Shown: piece by piece, positions 5,202-12,042 of the stretch | Layout: the number at the start of each line of letters is the position of its first letter | Numbering within the stretch: position 1 is the stretch's first letter | Assembly (NCBI GenBank): GCA_016209345.1 | Contig: JACQWH010000032.1 | Location: forward strand, 1 to 19,304 | Length of the DNA stretch: 19,304 nt | DNA from: Candidatus Uhrbacteria bacterium | Lineage (GTDB): Bacteria > Patescibacteriota > Patescibacteriia > JACQRZ01 | Direction of reading: 5' to 3' | Made by a program: the position numbers and the translations under genes | The notes under the pieces: generated by a model | Database searches by the model: none | What the model was told of the DNA's origin: nothing | The model's input: the letters and a program-made list of their open reading frames with translations, nothing else

Positions 5202-6858
5202 AAATCAATTTGAGATCACCGATGCGAATCGGGAGTTATTAGAACGGCTGAACGTACCCCCGCCCGCAGTGTGTGCGCCGTGTTCCATGAAACGAAAATT
5301 TGCATTCCGCAATGAGCGAACATTGTATCAAGATACCTGCGATTTGTGCTCAAAGCAGATGATCTCCATGTATCACCCGAAAGCGGGATATACGGTGTAT
5401 TGCCTTGAGTGCATCAACAGCGATGCGTGGGATCCGTTATCGTATGGACAGTCGTTTGATTTTTCACGAGGTTTTTTTGAACAATTTCAGCAACTGATAA
5501 AAAGAGTGCCGCGCGCGGCGCGGATGGTTGCGAATAACGAAAATTCCGATTACATCAATTATAGTTACCACACAAAAAATTCCTACCTATCATTTGCGGG
5601 CAACATGATGGAGGATTGCCTCTACTGTAATTTGGCACAGGAAAGTCGCAGCTGCGTAGACACCGACTATGCGCATGGAAGCGAGCTGTGCTACGAATGT
5701 GTCGGCATCCAGCAGTGTTATGCGTGCCAGTATGTGGTTGATTCACAGAACTGCCATTCCTCGCAGTTTCTCAAGGACTGTTCGGATTGTTCTGACTGCT
5801 TCCTCTGCTGTAACATGAAACACAAGAGCCATTGTTTCATGAACACACAGTACAGCAAAGAAGAATATGAACAAAAAACTAAAGCGTTCAGACAAAGGCC
5901 GCTTGATGAACAGAAATCTTTTTTTGAGCAGTATGTGCGGGGCTTTCCCCGTCGATGCAATTACAATTACAATTCCGAAGGATGTATTGGCGAATATATT
6001 ACAAAGTCAAAGAATTGTATTGATTGCTATCAAATGTATGAAGGAGAAAACTGCCGCGATGTCCATACGGGTTTTCCCGGTTTGCGCGATTCACTGCGGT
6101 CTTGCTATGTTGGCGAACAGGCCGAGCTTGTTTACGAATCGCTTGCCAGCGGCGCCGACTGCCAACGTCTCCGGTGGTGTATCGTCGCCGTGAGCAAATC
6201 CTCTGACATTGACTATAGTGAATTCTGCTTTTCATCAACCAATCTGTTTGGGTGCAGCGGAATGAAAGGGAAACAGTACTGTATTTTCAATACGCAATAC
6301 TCAAAAGATGAATACGCAGTCCTGCGCAAAAAGATTATTGAGCACATGAAGAAGACCGGCGAATGGGGCTTCTCATTTGATCCGCGCATCTCTCCGTTTG
6401 GGTATAACGAAACAGTCGCAATGGATTTTTATCCCCTCTCAAAAGATGCGGCGCTTGCACAAGGATATCATTGGCAAGACGATATCCCCGTCACAACAGG
6501 AAAGGAGACAATCTCGTGGAGCGATATACCAAACGACATTGAAGCGGTTGACGAGTCGATCTGCAAAGAAATTTTGGCATGCACCGCGACAGGTAAAAAC
6601 TATAAGATCGTAAAACAGGAATTGGCGTTTTACAAAAAATTTAACATTCCGCTTCCCTGCCTGCACCCGGAAGAACGACACAGACAGCGAATGAAATATC
6701 GCAATGCTTTTGAATTTTATCACCGCCAGTGCATGTGCAATTTGTCTGGCCATGAACATGCAGATCGCTGCCCCACCGAATTTGAAACAACCTACGACCC
6801 CAACCGCTCCGAGACGGTTTTTTGTGAAGATTGTTATCAGAAAGAAATCGCCCAGTAG
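5179..6858 (+). CDS. Cys-rich zinc-ribbon/solenoid protein, copy 1 (Zn1)
   Basis: Function unknown; first of four full paralogues. The product has 559 residues with about 41 Cys. The N-terminal module has CxxC at 4-7 and APC-type pairs, then RNER and CDLC/YCLEC, consistent with two zinc sites. Two Cys-rich solenoid-like blocks follow, each ending in a N-(M/G)-x-K-Y-x-x-x-N-x-QYSK(E/D)EY cap. The C-terminal module resembles the N-terminal one and ends RQCMC, HEH, RCP, EFETTY, FCEDCY. One C-terminal zinc site is broken: CTAT (6580-6591) and CLHP replace the paralogues' CxxC pairs. I chose the ATG at 5179, not 5158, because paralogues start M-x-x-C-x-Q-C. It starts inside vapC and is probably cotranscribed with vapBC. 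No signal peptide or membrane segment. Confidence 0.85.
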   Translation: MNLCAQCKNQFEITDANRELLERLNVPPPAVCAPCSMKRKFAFRNERTLYQDTCDLCSKQMISMYHPKAGYTVYCLECINSDAWDPLSYGQSFDFSRGFFEQFQQLIKRVPRAARMVANNENSDYINYSYHTKNSYLSFAGNMMEDCLYCNLAQESRSCVDTDYAHGSELCYECVGIQQCYACQYVVDSQNCHSSQFLKDCSDCSDCFLCCNMKHKSHCFMNTQYSKEEYEQKTKAFRQRPLDEQKSFFEQYVRGFPRRCNYNYNSEGCIGEYITKSKNCIDCYQMYEGENCRDVHTGFPGLRDSLRSCYVGEQAELVYESLASGADCQRLRWCIVAVSKSSDIDYSEFCFSSTNLFGCSGMKGKQYCIFNTQYSKDEYAVLRKKIIEHMKKTGEWGFSFDPRISPFGYNETVAMDFYPLSKDAALAQGYHWQDDIPVTTGKETISWSDIPNDIEAVDESICKEILACTATGKNYKIVKQELAFYKKFNIPLPCLHPEERHRQRMKYRNAFEFYHRQCMCNLSGHEHADRCPTEFETTYDPNRSETVFCEDCYQKEIAQ

Positions 6859-6862
6859 GCAC

Positions 6863-6891
6863 TTGACACTATTAACGCATTACGTTATCAT
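6863..6891 (+). promoter_or_regulatory. higBA promoter, nearly consensus
   Basis: TTGACA at 6863-6868 and TATCAT at 6886-6891 are separated by exactly 17 bp. The -10 ends only 6 nt before the higB ATG at 6898, so the transcript is expected to be leaderless or nearly so. It begins 4 nt after the Zn1 stop codon. Confidence 0.8.
6873..6887. promoter_or_regulatory. Putative HigA operator
   Basis: TAACG-CATTA-CGTTA is a perfect 5-bp inverted repeat with a 5-nt spacer, lying between the -35 and -10 boxes. A dimeric HTH antitoxin bound here would block RNA polymerase. Assignment to HigA is inference from position. Confidence 0.6.
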
Positions 6892-6897
6892 ACCACT

Positions 6898-7182
6898 ATG
6901 ATTAAGAGCTTTCGAGACAAGGAAACAGAAATGCTTTTTCATCGCGAGGCGTCTCGGAAGATACCCCCAGCCATTCAGCGGGGCGCACTTCGAAAGCTTT
7001 TGATGCTTGAGGCCGCTGTAGATATTAATGATCTACGCGTACCGCCCGGTAACCACCTCGAAAAACTTATGGGTGACAGAAAAGGACAACATAGTATTAA
7101 GATTAACGACCAGTGGCGAATTTGTTTTCTTTGGGAAGAAGGAAATGCCCACCACGTTGAAATATGCGATTATCATTCATAG
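6898..7182 (+). CDS. higB: HigB-family toxin (RelE/ParE superfamily)
   Basis: HigB toxins are small RNases that cleave mRNA on the ribosome. The product has 94 residues, the family's normal size, and begins MIKSFRDKETEMLFHRE. Hallmarks are RALRKLLMLEAA-like helix residues, DLRVPPGNHLEKLMGDRKGQ, and the SIKINDQWRICFLWEEG strand pair with the Arg-rich face, ending VEICDYHS. The toxin comes first and the antitoxin second, the usual higBA order. It has its own strong promoter immediately behind Zn1. All key parts are present, so it is probably functional. Confidence 0.95.
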   Translation: MIKSFRDKETEMLFHREASRKIPPAIQRGALRKLLMLEAAVDINDLRVPPGNHLEKLMGDRKGQHSIKINDQWRICFLWEEGNAHHVEICDYHS

Positions 7183-7194
7183 CAGAGAAGAATT

Positions 7195-7500
7195 ATGATT
7201 CGTAAGATAGAACCAATTCATCCGGGCGAAATATTAAACGAAGAGTTTTTAAAGCCTCTCGGAATGAGCCAGTATCGAGTTGCGAAGGACATATCGGTTC
7301 CTCCTCGTAGGATCAATGAGATCGTTAAGGGCGAACGGGCTATTTCCGCGGATACCGCCCTGCGGCTCGCTCGATACTTTGGTACGTCAGCTCAGTTTTG
7401 GCTGAACCTTCAGAGCCACCATGATTTAGAATTAGAATCTGCCCGCCTTTCTAACGTTCTTCTAAAGGAAGTAAAAGTTTTCCAGTCTGTGGCGGCATAG
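7195..7500 (+). CDS. higA: HigA-family antitoxin (XRE HTH)
   Basis: The antitoxin neutralises HigB and represses the operon. It has 101 residues and starts with the HigA signature IHPGEILNEEFLKPLGMSQ. An XRE-type helix-turn-helix covers about 24-70 (YRVAKDISVPPRRINEIVKG, then RAISADTALRLARYFGTSAQFW). The C-terminus is LQSHHDLELESARL. It starts 12 nt after higB. Its stop is only 7 nt before the Zn2 ATG, so Zn2 is very likely read from the higBA promoter unless an internal promoter exists. Confidence 0.95.
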   Translation: MIRKIEPIHPGEILNEEFLKPLGMSQYRVAKDISVPPRRINEIVKGERAISADTALRLARYFGTSAQFWLNLQSHHDLELESARLSNVLLKEVKVFQSVAA

Positions 7501-7507
7501 CATATTT

Positions 7508-9193
7508 ATGAACTCTTGCATTCAGTGTAAAGCTGATTTTGTTATCAGCGAGCAGGATAAACAATTTTACCAAAAGATGGATGTTCCCGAGCCGGTGCTC
7601 TGCATGTATTGCCGACGGGAGCACCTGTTCGTATGGCGCAATCAGCGGAATTTGTATAGTAGAAAATGTGATAAGACGGGCAAACAAATCATTTCTGTTT
7701 TTTCACCGAACAGCCCCTACGTTGTGTATGACCGCGATACCTGGTGGGGCGATGGGTGGGACCCGCTCGCGTATGGTCAGGAGTTTGATTTTTCCAAAAA
7801 TTTTGCGGAACAGTATGACGCCCTCTTGCATAGAGTGCCGATGGTTGGGATTTTTAACGGAAATTGCGAGAATAGCCAATACTGTAATCACGTAGGTGAA
7901 ATGAAGGATTGCTATCTCGCGTTTGCTTCATGGACTTCTCGAAAGGTACTATACGGCGACAATGTCTGGGATGATGATACGTGCGCCGATATGCTTGAGA
8001 CGGCTTCATGCAGTGGATGTTATGAGCTCATTCAGTCGACAAACTGCTTTAATACAAAACACTCAATGAACGTTGAGCGATGCAACGACTCATGGTTTTT
8101 GTTTGACTGTAAAGATTGCACCGACTGCATTGCCTGCACCAATCTGCGCAACAAACAGTATCACATATTCAACGTACCGTATTCGCGGGAAGAGTATGGG
8201 CAAAAAAAGCAAGCGCACAACCTTGATACGCGTAGCGGGATAGAACAGACAAAAAAACAGTTTCAAGAAATGAAAAAGAACGCAATTCATCGATTTGCCA
8301 ATCTGATTAAATGTGAAGACAGTACGGGCGATAATCTTGTGGGCGCGAAGAATTCCCACGATTGCTTTACTCTGCGTGAAAATATTGTTGATAGCGCCTA
8401 TTGCATCAATGGGGGCTCAACAATGATTGATGTGTATGACGGGTATGGAGTCGGTGCCCAACTGGAGCGCGGATATTATTGTGTTGACTCGGGCGTGCAG
8501 GGCGGCGATCTTATCTTTGGTGTCGTTGTGTGGGGTTGCCAGTATGCCTACTATAATTACAACTGCCACGCATGTTTTGAAATTATCGGATGCACGGGGT
8601 TGCGCAATAAAAAATACTGTATTCTCAATAAACAGTATTCACAAGAAGAGTACGAAGCACTCAAACCCCGCGTCATCGAGCACATGCGAAAGACCGGCGA
8701 GTGGGGTCATCCCCTTCCGCCATTACTGTCCCCGTTCGGACACAACGAAACGCTCGCGTATGAATACACGCCTCGCACAAAAGAAGAATGTCTCGCGCTT
8801 GGTTTTAAGTGGCAGGATACTCTGCCCGGCTCGTTTGGGAAAGAAACAAAAAACCCCGAAGATTTGCCCGAAACAATTTCCGAGATTCCCGATTCAATCG
8901 CCAAGGAAATTCTTGCGTGCAAGCAGTGCGCAAAAAATTATAAAATTATCACGCAAGAGCTGCAATTTTATCGTTCAAAAAATATTCCCATTCCCCTTTT
9001 TTGCCCGCAGTGCAGATATGATGCCCGACGCGCGCTTCGCAACCCCCACCAGCTCTGGCGTCGCCAGTGCATGTGCAACCGAGCTGGGCATGAACATACA
9101 GGACGTTGTCCGATAGAATTTGAAACAACGTATTCCCCCAACCGACCGGAGAACGTTTTTTGTGAAGCGTGTTATCGAAACGAGGTTGTCTAA
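7508..9193 (+). CDS. Cys-rich zinc-ribbon/solenoid protein, copy 2 (Zn2)
   Basis: A 561-residue paralogue of Zn1, function unknown. The N-terminal module has C4/C7 and C32/C35 in place. The second N-terminal site is lost: the CDxC position reads CDKT (54-57), and YCxxC reads YDRDT, so three of four ligands are gone. The solenoid blocks carry the capping motifs NLRNKQYHIFNVPYSREEY and LRNKKYCILNKQYSQEEY. The C-terminal module is complete: CKQCAKNYKI, CPQC, RQCMC, HEHTGRCP, EFETTYSPNRPE and FCEACY. It starts 7 nt after higA with no good Shine-Dalgarno sequence. No signal peptide or membrane segment. Likely part of the higBA transcript. Confidence 0.88.
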   Translation: MNSCIQCKADFVISEQDKQFYQKMDVPEPVLCMYCRREHLFVWRNQRNLYSRKCDKTGKQIISVFSPNSPYVVYDRDTWWGDGWDPLAYGQEFDFSKNFAEQYDALLHRVPMVGIFNGNCENSQYCNHVGEMKDCYLAFASWTSRKVLYGDNVWDDDTCADMLETASCSGCYELIQSTNCFNTKHSMNVERCNDSWFLFDCKDCTDCIACTNLRNKQYHIFNVPYSREEYGQKKQAHNLDTRSGIEQTKKQFQEMKKNAIHRFANLIKCEDSTGDNLVGAKNSHDCFTLRENIVDSAYCINGGSTMIDVYDGYGVGAQLERGYYCVDSGVQGGDLIFGVVVWGCQYAYYNYNCHACFEIIGCTGLRNKKYCILNKQYSQEEYEALKPRVIEHMRKTGEWGHPLPPLLSPFGHNETLAYEYTPRTKEECLALGFKWQDTLPGSFGKETKNPEDLPETISEIPDSIAKEILACKQCAKNYKIITQELQFYRSKNIPIPLFCPQCRYDARRALRNPHQLWRRQCMCNRAGHEHTGRCPIEFETTYSPNRPENVFCEACYRNEVV

Positions 9194-9202
9194 TGCATTC
9201 CC

Positions 9203-9229
9203 TTTACATTTATTTTTTTTTGCTACACT
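9203..9229 (+). promoter_or_regulatory. Promoter of the DUF433 antitoxin gene
   Basis: TTTACA (9203-9208) is followed, after a T-rich 15-bp spacer, by TACACT (9224-9229), preceded by TG at 9221-9222 as in an extended -10. The -10 ends 7 nt before the ATG, again predicting a leaderless message. The spacer is short, so the -35 assignment is weaker than the -10. Confidence 0.6.
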
Positions 9230-9236
9230 TATAACT

Positions 9237-9458
9237 ATGGAACAAAAAAATACCATTACCACGAACATCAATGTACTTGGCGGAAAACCGGTTATCAAGG
9301 AAACGCGTGTGCCGGTAACGCTTGTTATTGATGAGCTTGCGGGGGGCTTAACCTTTGAAGAGTTGATGAGGGAGTATGAACTCACACGTGAGCAAATAAA
9401 TGCAGCGCTCCGGTACGCAGCAGCAGCACTTCAGGAGGATATTGTTTTTGTAGCATAA
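9237..9458 (+). CDS. DUF433-family antitoxin
   Basis: A 73-residue protein of the DUF433 family, which has a short beta strand followed by a helix-turn-helix and is commonly paired with a PIN-like DUF5615 toxin. The recognisable core is GGKPVIKETRVPVTLVIDEL, followed by LTFEELMREYELTREQINAALRYAAA. This covers the whole family length, so the gene is intact. I chose the ATG at 9237 over an in-frame upstream start within the Zn2 end, because the promoter -10 lies just before it and MEQKNTITTNINVLGG is the expected opening. Its partner downstream is broken, so it may be an orphan antitoxin. Confidence 0.88.
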   Translation: MEQKNTITTNINVLGGKPVIKETRVPVTLVIDELAGGLTFEELMREYELTREQINAALRYAAAALQEDIVFVA

Positions 9459-9465
9459 GGAGTGT

Positions 9466-9716
9466 ATGGGGATTGTTGTTCTCGACGAGAATCTTCCACG
9501 GTGCATTGGAATAATTTTTGCACGGCACATTCTTTCGAGAATCACTTCGGTTTTTTTCTTATTCGTCTCCCAAGTACCCTCTCATTGGTTGTGCGCGGTA
9601 AAGAAATCGACAGGGCATTGGCGCAGTTAGGAGAACAGGAATTGAACAATCGTCTTATTGTTATCTCCGCAGGATCGATGCGTATTCATCATAAGCATAT
9701 GGACGGTTATCGTTAA
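9466..9716 (+). pseudogene. Degenerate PIN-like (DUF5615) toxin
   Basis: Directly after the DUF433 antitoxin, with a good Shine-Dalgarno sequence (AAGGAG at 9457-9462), an ATG opens MGIVVLDENLPRCIG, the start of DUF5615 toxins (LDENLP). The frame closes at about 9630. The last part of the toxin is recognisable in another frame, ending LVVRGKEIDRALAQLGEQE, then LIVISAGSMRIHH. The central region with the remaining acidic residues is missing. At least one frameshift and probably a deletion have destroyed the gene. A sequencing error could explain the frameshift but not the missing middle. Confidence 0.72.
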
Positions 9717-9730
9717 GTTGATTCTTGGTG

Positions 9731-9750
9731 GTGTGTTTTTTTAAACACAC
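9731..9750 (+). repeat. Perfect 8-bp hairpin upstream of Zn3
   Basis: GTGTGTTT and AAACACAC form a perfect stem around a TTTT loop, 12 nt before the Zn3 ATG and 14 nt after the toxin remnant. There is no U-tract after it, so it is not a standard terminator. It may be an operator, a processing site, or a structure affecting Zn3 translation. Confidence 0.7.
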
Positions 9751-9762
9751 AATGGCAGTATC

Positions 9763-11466
9763 ATGCAGTATAAAAAATGTTCAGACAATTTTGTTATCAC
9801 TTCAGAGGACGAGTCGTTTTACGCAAAGCTCTCTGTTCCCTCCCCCGTTCTTTGTCTTGATTGCCGGCGGCAGAGGCGTTTTGCTTTTCGCAATGAGCGG
9901 GCGCTCTACAGTCGGGCATGCGATTTGTGCAAAAAAATAACCGTGAGCTTTTATTCCCCCTCCTACTCGGGTCCGGTATACTGCCAGCCCTGTTGGTGGT
10001 CGGATAACTGGGATCCTTTTACGTATGGTCGTACCTACGACCCATCGCGCCCATTTTTTGACCAGCTGAAAGAGCTGTTTCGCGCAGTTCCCCTTCCATC
10101 ACTTATCAGTGTGAGCAGCGAGAACTCCGAGTTTACCGTCCACTCTTTTAACAACAAAAATTGCTACCTTCTCATTTCTTGCGGGTTGAATGAAGATTGC
10201 TTTTATGGAATTCAAATTGTTGAGAGCCGCAATGTGATGGACGCTGCCTTTGCTCGTGGGAGCGAGCGAGGATACGAACTTGTTGACTGCGAGAAGATGT
10301 ATCATAGCCGCTGGTGTCAGAAATCGAGCAATTGTCTGGATTCGAGCTTTCTCTACGACTGTCATGGGTGCAGCGACTGTTTTTTTTCAGTGAACCTTCG
10401 GAATAAGCAGTATGTTTTTCGCAACGAGCAGCTGTCCAAAGACACGTATGAACGAGCGATAGCAGAAGTTCGGTTTGGGCGGTTTGATGAGGTTGAGATG
10501 CTGAAAAAAGAATTCACGAGTTATGTGCAACAGAGCGCAATTCATAAGTACGCTACGCTTACCCACTGTGAGGATGTGACAGGAAACTATCTTTTAAACT
10601 GCACCAATGCAAGAGAATGTTTTGACGCGCGGAATCTTGAGAACTGCAAGTATATTGTTGTCTCGCCCGGTCCGACCAAGGATTGTTATGACATGAATTA
10701 TTGTGCGCTTGGATCGGAATTATTTTGTGACGTGTTGAGCAATGTTGAAAGCGCCACGAACCAGCAATACTGCCAGTATTCATGGGCGAGCTCAAACCTT
10801 CAGTATTGCTCTTACGTGATGAACAGCAATGATTGTTTTGGATCGCAAGGACTTCGTAAGGTGAAGTTTTGTATACTCAACAGGCAGTATTCAGAAGACG
10901 AATACGCAGCGCTTCGCGCGCAGATCATTAAAGATATGAGACAGCGCGGTGAGTACGGACAGTTTTTCCCATCATCACTTTCTCCCCTTGGGTACAACGA
11001 AACAAGCTCTTATGATGAATGGGCGCTTTCAAAAGAGGACGCATTAGCGCAAGGTTTTAATTGGTGTGATGAGACGGCGGGAAAGTTTGAAAAACCCACA
11101 AAGGAGTGGGGCGCCACTCCCGATGACATTGCGCACGTTGACGAATCAATTATGCGCGAGGTGTTGGCGTGTAGTGACTGTGGCAAGAATTTTAAGATTA
11201 TAAAAGCAGAATTGGCATTCTATAAAAAAATGAACGTGCCGCTTCCGCGCAGATGCTTTGACTGCCGCCACATAGCGCGTATGCACATGCGCAACCCGCG
11301 TACACTCTGGCCCCGCCAGTGTATGTGCGACCTCGCACAAAGGCGGGTGGGCAGTCCGGGCCACGATCACGGAGGTCGCTGTCCATTGGAGTTTGAAACC
11401 ACCTACTCCCCCGACCGCCCCGAGAAAGTTTTTTGCGAAGGGTGTTATCAAGAGGAGGTTGTGTAA
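9763..11466 (+). CDS. Cys-rich zinc-ribbon/solenoid protein, copy 3 (Zn3)
   Basis: A 567-residue paralogue, function unknown. The first Cys of the N-terminal pair is replaced by Tyr: MQYKKC where the others have M-x-x-C-x-Q-C. Otherwise the N-terminal sites are intact (LCLDC, CDLCKK, YCQPCWW), followed by WDPFTYG. Solenoid caps are NLRNKQYVFRNEQLSKDTY and LRKVKFCILNRQYSEDEY. The C-terminal module is complete: CSDCGKNFKI, CFDCRH, RQCMC, GHDHGGRCP, EFETTYSPDRPEK and FCEGCY. A six-residue insertion (QRRVGS region) separates CMC from HDH. It follows the broken DUF5615 toxin by 46 nt with no clear promoter between, so it may be read from the DUF433 promoter. Confidence 0.88.
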   Translation: MQYKKCSDNFVITSEDESFYAKLSVPSPVLCLDCRRQRRFAFRNERALYSRACDLCKKITVSFYSPSYSGPVYCQPCWWSDNWDPFTYGRTYDPSRPFFDQLKELFRAVPLPSLISVSSENSEFTVHSFNNKNCYLLISCGLNEDCFYGIQIVESRNVMDAAFARGSERGYELVDCEKMYHSRWCQKSSNCLDSSFLYDCHGCSDCFFSVNLRNKQYVFRNEQLSKDTYERAIAEVRFGRFDEVEMLKKEFTSYVQQSAIHKYATLTHCEDVTGNYLLNCTNARECFDARNLENCKYIVVSPGPTKDCYDMNYCALGSELFCDVLSNVESATNQQYCQYSWASSNLQYCSYVMNSNDCFGSQGLRKVKFCILNRQYSEDEYAALRAQIIKDMRQRGEYGQFFPSSLSPLGYNETSSYDEWALSKEDALAQGFNWCDETAGKFEKPTKEWGATPDDIAHVDESIMREVLACSDCGKNFKIIKAELAFYKKMNVPLPRRCFDCRHIARMHMRNPRTLWPRQCMCDLAQRRVGSPGHDHGGRCPLEFETTYSPDRPEKVFCEGCYQEEVV

Positions 11467-11475
11467 GACCCCCGT

Positions 11476-11503
11476 TTGACAAGCAATATCCGTTGTCTAT
11501 ACT
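11476..11503 (+). promoter_or_regulatory. Promoter of the RelB/RelE-like module
   Basis: TTGACA at 11476-11481 and TATACT at 11498-11503 are 16 bp apart. The -10 ends 8 nt before the ATG at 11512, so the message should be leaderless or nearly so. This is the third TA promoter in the window with this geometry. Confidence 0.78.
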
Positions 11504-11511
11504 ATAGATAT

Positions 11512-11787
11512 ATGAAGACAATGATGAGCATAAAAACCGATAAGGAAGTAAAGGAGGGCGTGCAGGAATTTGCGCGAGAAATTGGTATGCCCGTGAGTAC
11601 GCTCGTCAACGCGTACTTTCGGGATCTTTTACGCACGCGAGAGTTTCGCGTTTCTGTTCCCCCGAAAATGACGCCGCAGCTTGAAAAAACAATCGCCATT
11701 GCGGAAAGGGATCTTAAAATGAAAAAAAATATTTCTCCAATTCTCTCCTCACCCCAAGACATTACGCGATATTTTCGCTCGAAATGA
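11512..11787 (+). CDS. RelB/DinJ-like antitoxin
   Basis: A 91-residue antitoxin with an N-terminal ribbon-helix-helix: a strand (MMSIKTDKEVKEGVQEF), then EIGMPVSTLVNAYFRDLL, the usual DinJ/RelB layout. The C-terminal helix (ITRYFRSK end) would wrap the toxin. The start is uncertain among ATGs at 11512, 11521 and 11524. I chose 11512 from the promoter position, but a leaderless message could also use the others. The stop overlaps the toxin start in an ATGA, so the two are coupled. It probably binds its own promoter. Confidence 0.88.
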   Translation: MKTMMSIKTDKEVKEGVQEFAREIGMPVSTLVNAYFRDLLRTREFRVSVPPKMTPQLEKTIAIAERDLKMKKNISPILSSPQDITRYFRSK

Positions 11788-12041
11788 GAGTTTCTTTTCA
11801 CAAAAGATTCAAGAAACAGCTAGAAAAAAATCCGTCTCTAAAGCGTAAGGCCGAAGAACGGATTGTTTTATTTTCGGGCGAGCCGTTTCATCCCATCCTT
11901 AATAATCACTCACTCACGGGGACATGGGAAGGATATCGAAACATTAATATCACCGGCGACTATCGGGCGGTGTATCGCCTCATTGATATGGACGTTGCTT
12001 ATTTTGTGGACATGGATACGCACAGCAACTTGTATAAATGA
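11784..12041 (+). CDS. RelE/YafQ-like mRNA interferase toxin
   Basis: An 85-residue toxin of the RelE/YafQ superfamily, which cuts mRNA in the ribosomal A site. It begins MRVSFHKRFKKQLEKNPSL, the typical first strand and basic helix. Then come PILNNHSLTGTWEGYRNINI and GDYRAVYRLIDMDVAYFVDM, matching the family's L-x-G-x-W-x-x-x-R-x-I/S-D-x-R core. The terminal His-Ser-Asn-Leu-Tyr-Lys supplies the usual H-x-x-L-Y end. Complete and probably active. It overlaps the antitoxin by 4 bp, and maf starts 1 nt after it. Confidence 0.93.
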   Translation: MRVSFHKRFKKQLEKNPSLKRKAEERIVLFSGEPFHPILNNHSLTGTWEGYRNINITGDYRAVYRLIDMDVAYFVDMDTHSNLYK

Positions 12042-12042
12042 T

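Noticed and set aside
8427..9116. 229-codon open frame within Zn2 in another frame
   Set aside because: It is a shadow of Zn2. The product is low-quality sequence with no recognisable pattern, while the Zn2 frame is conserved among four paralogues.
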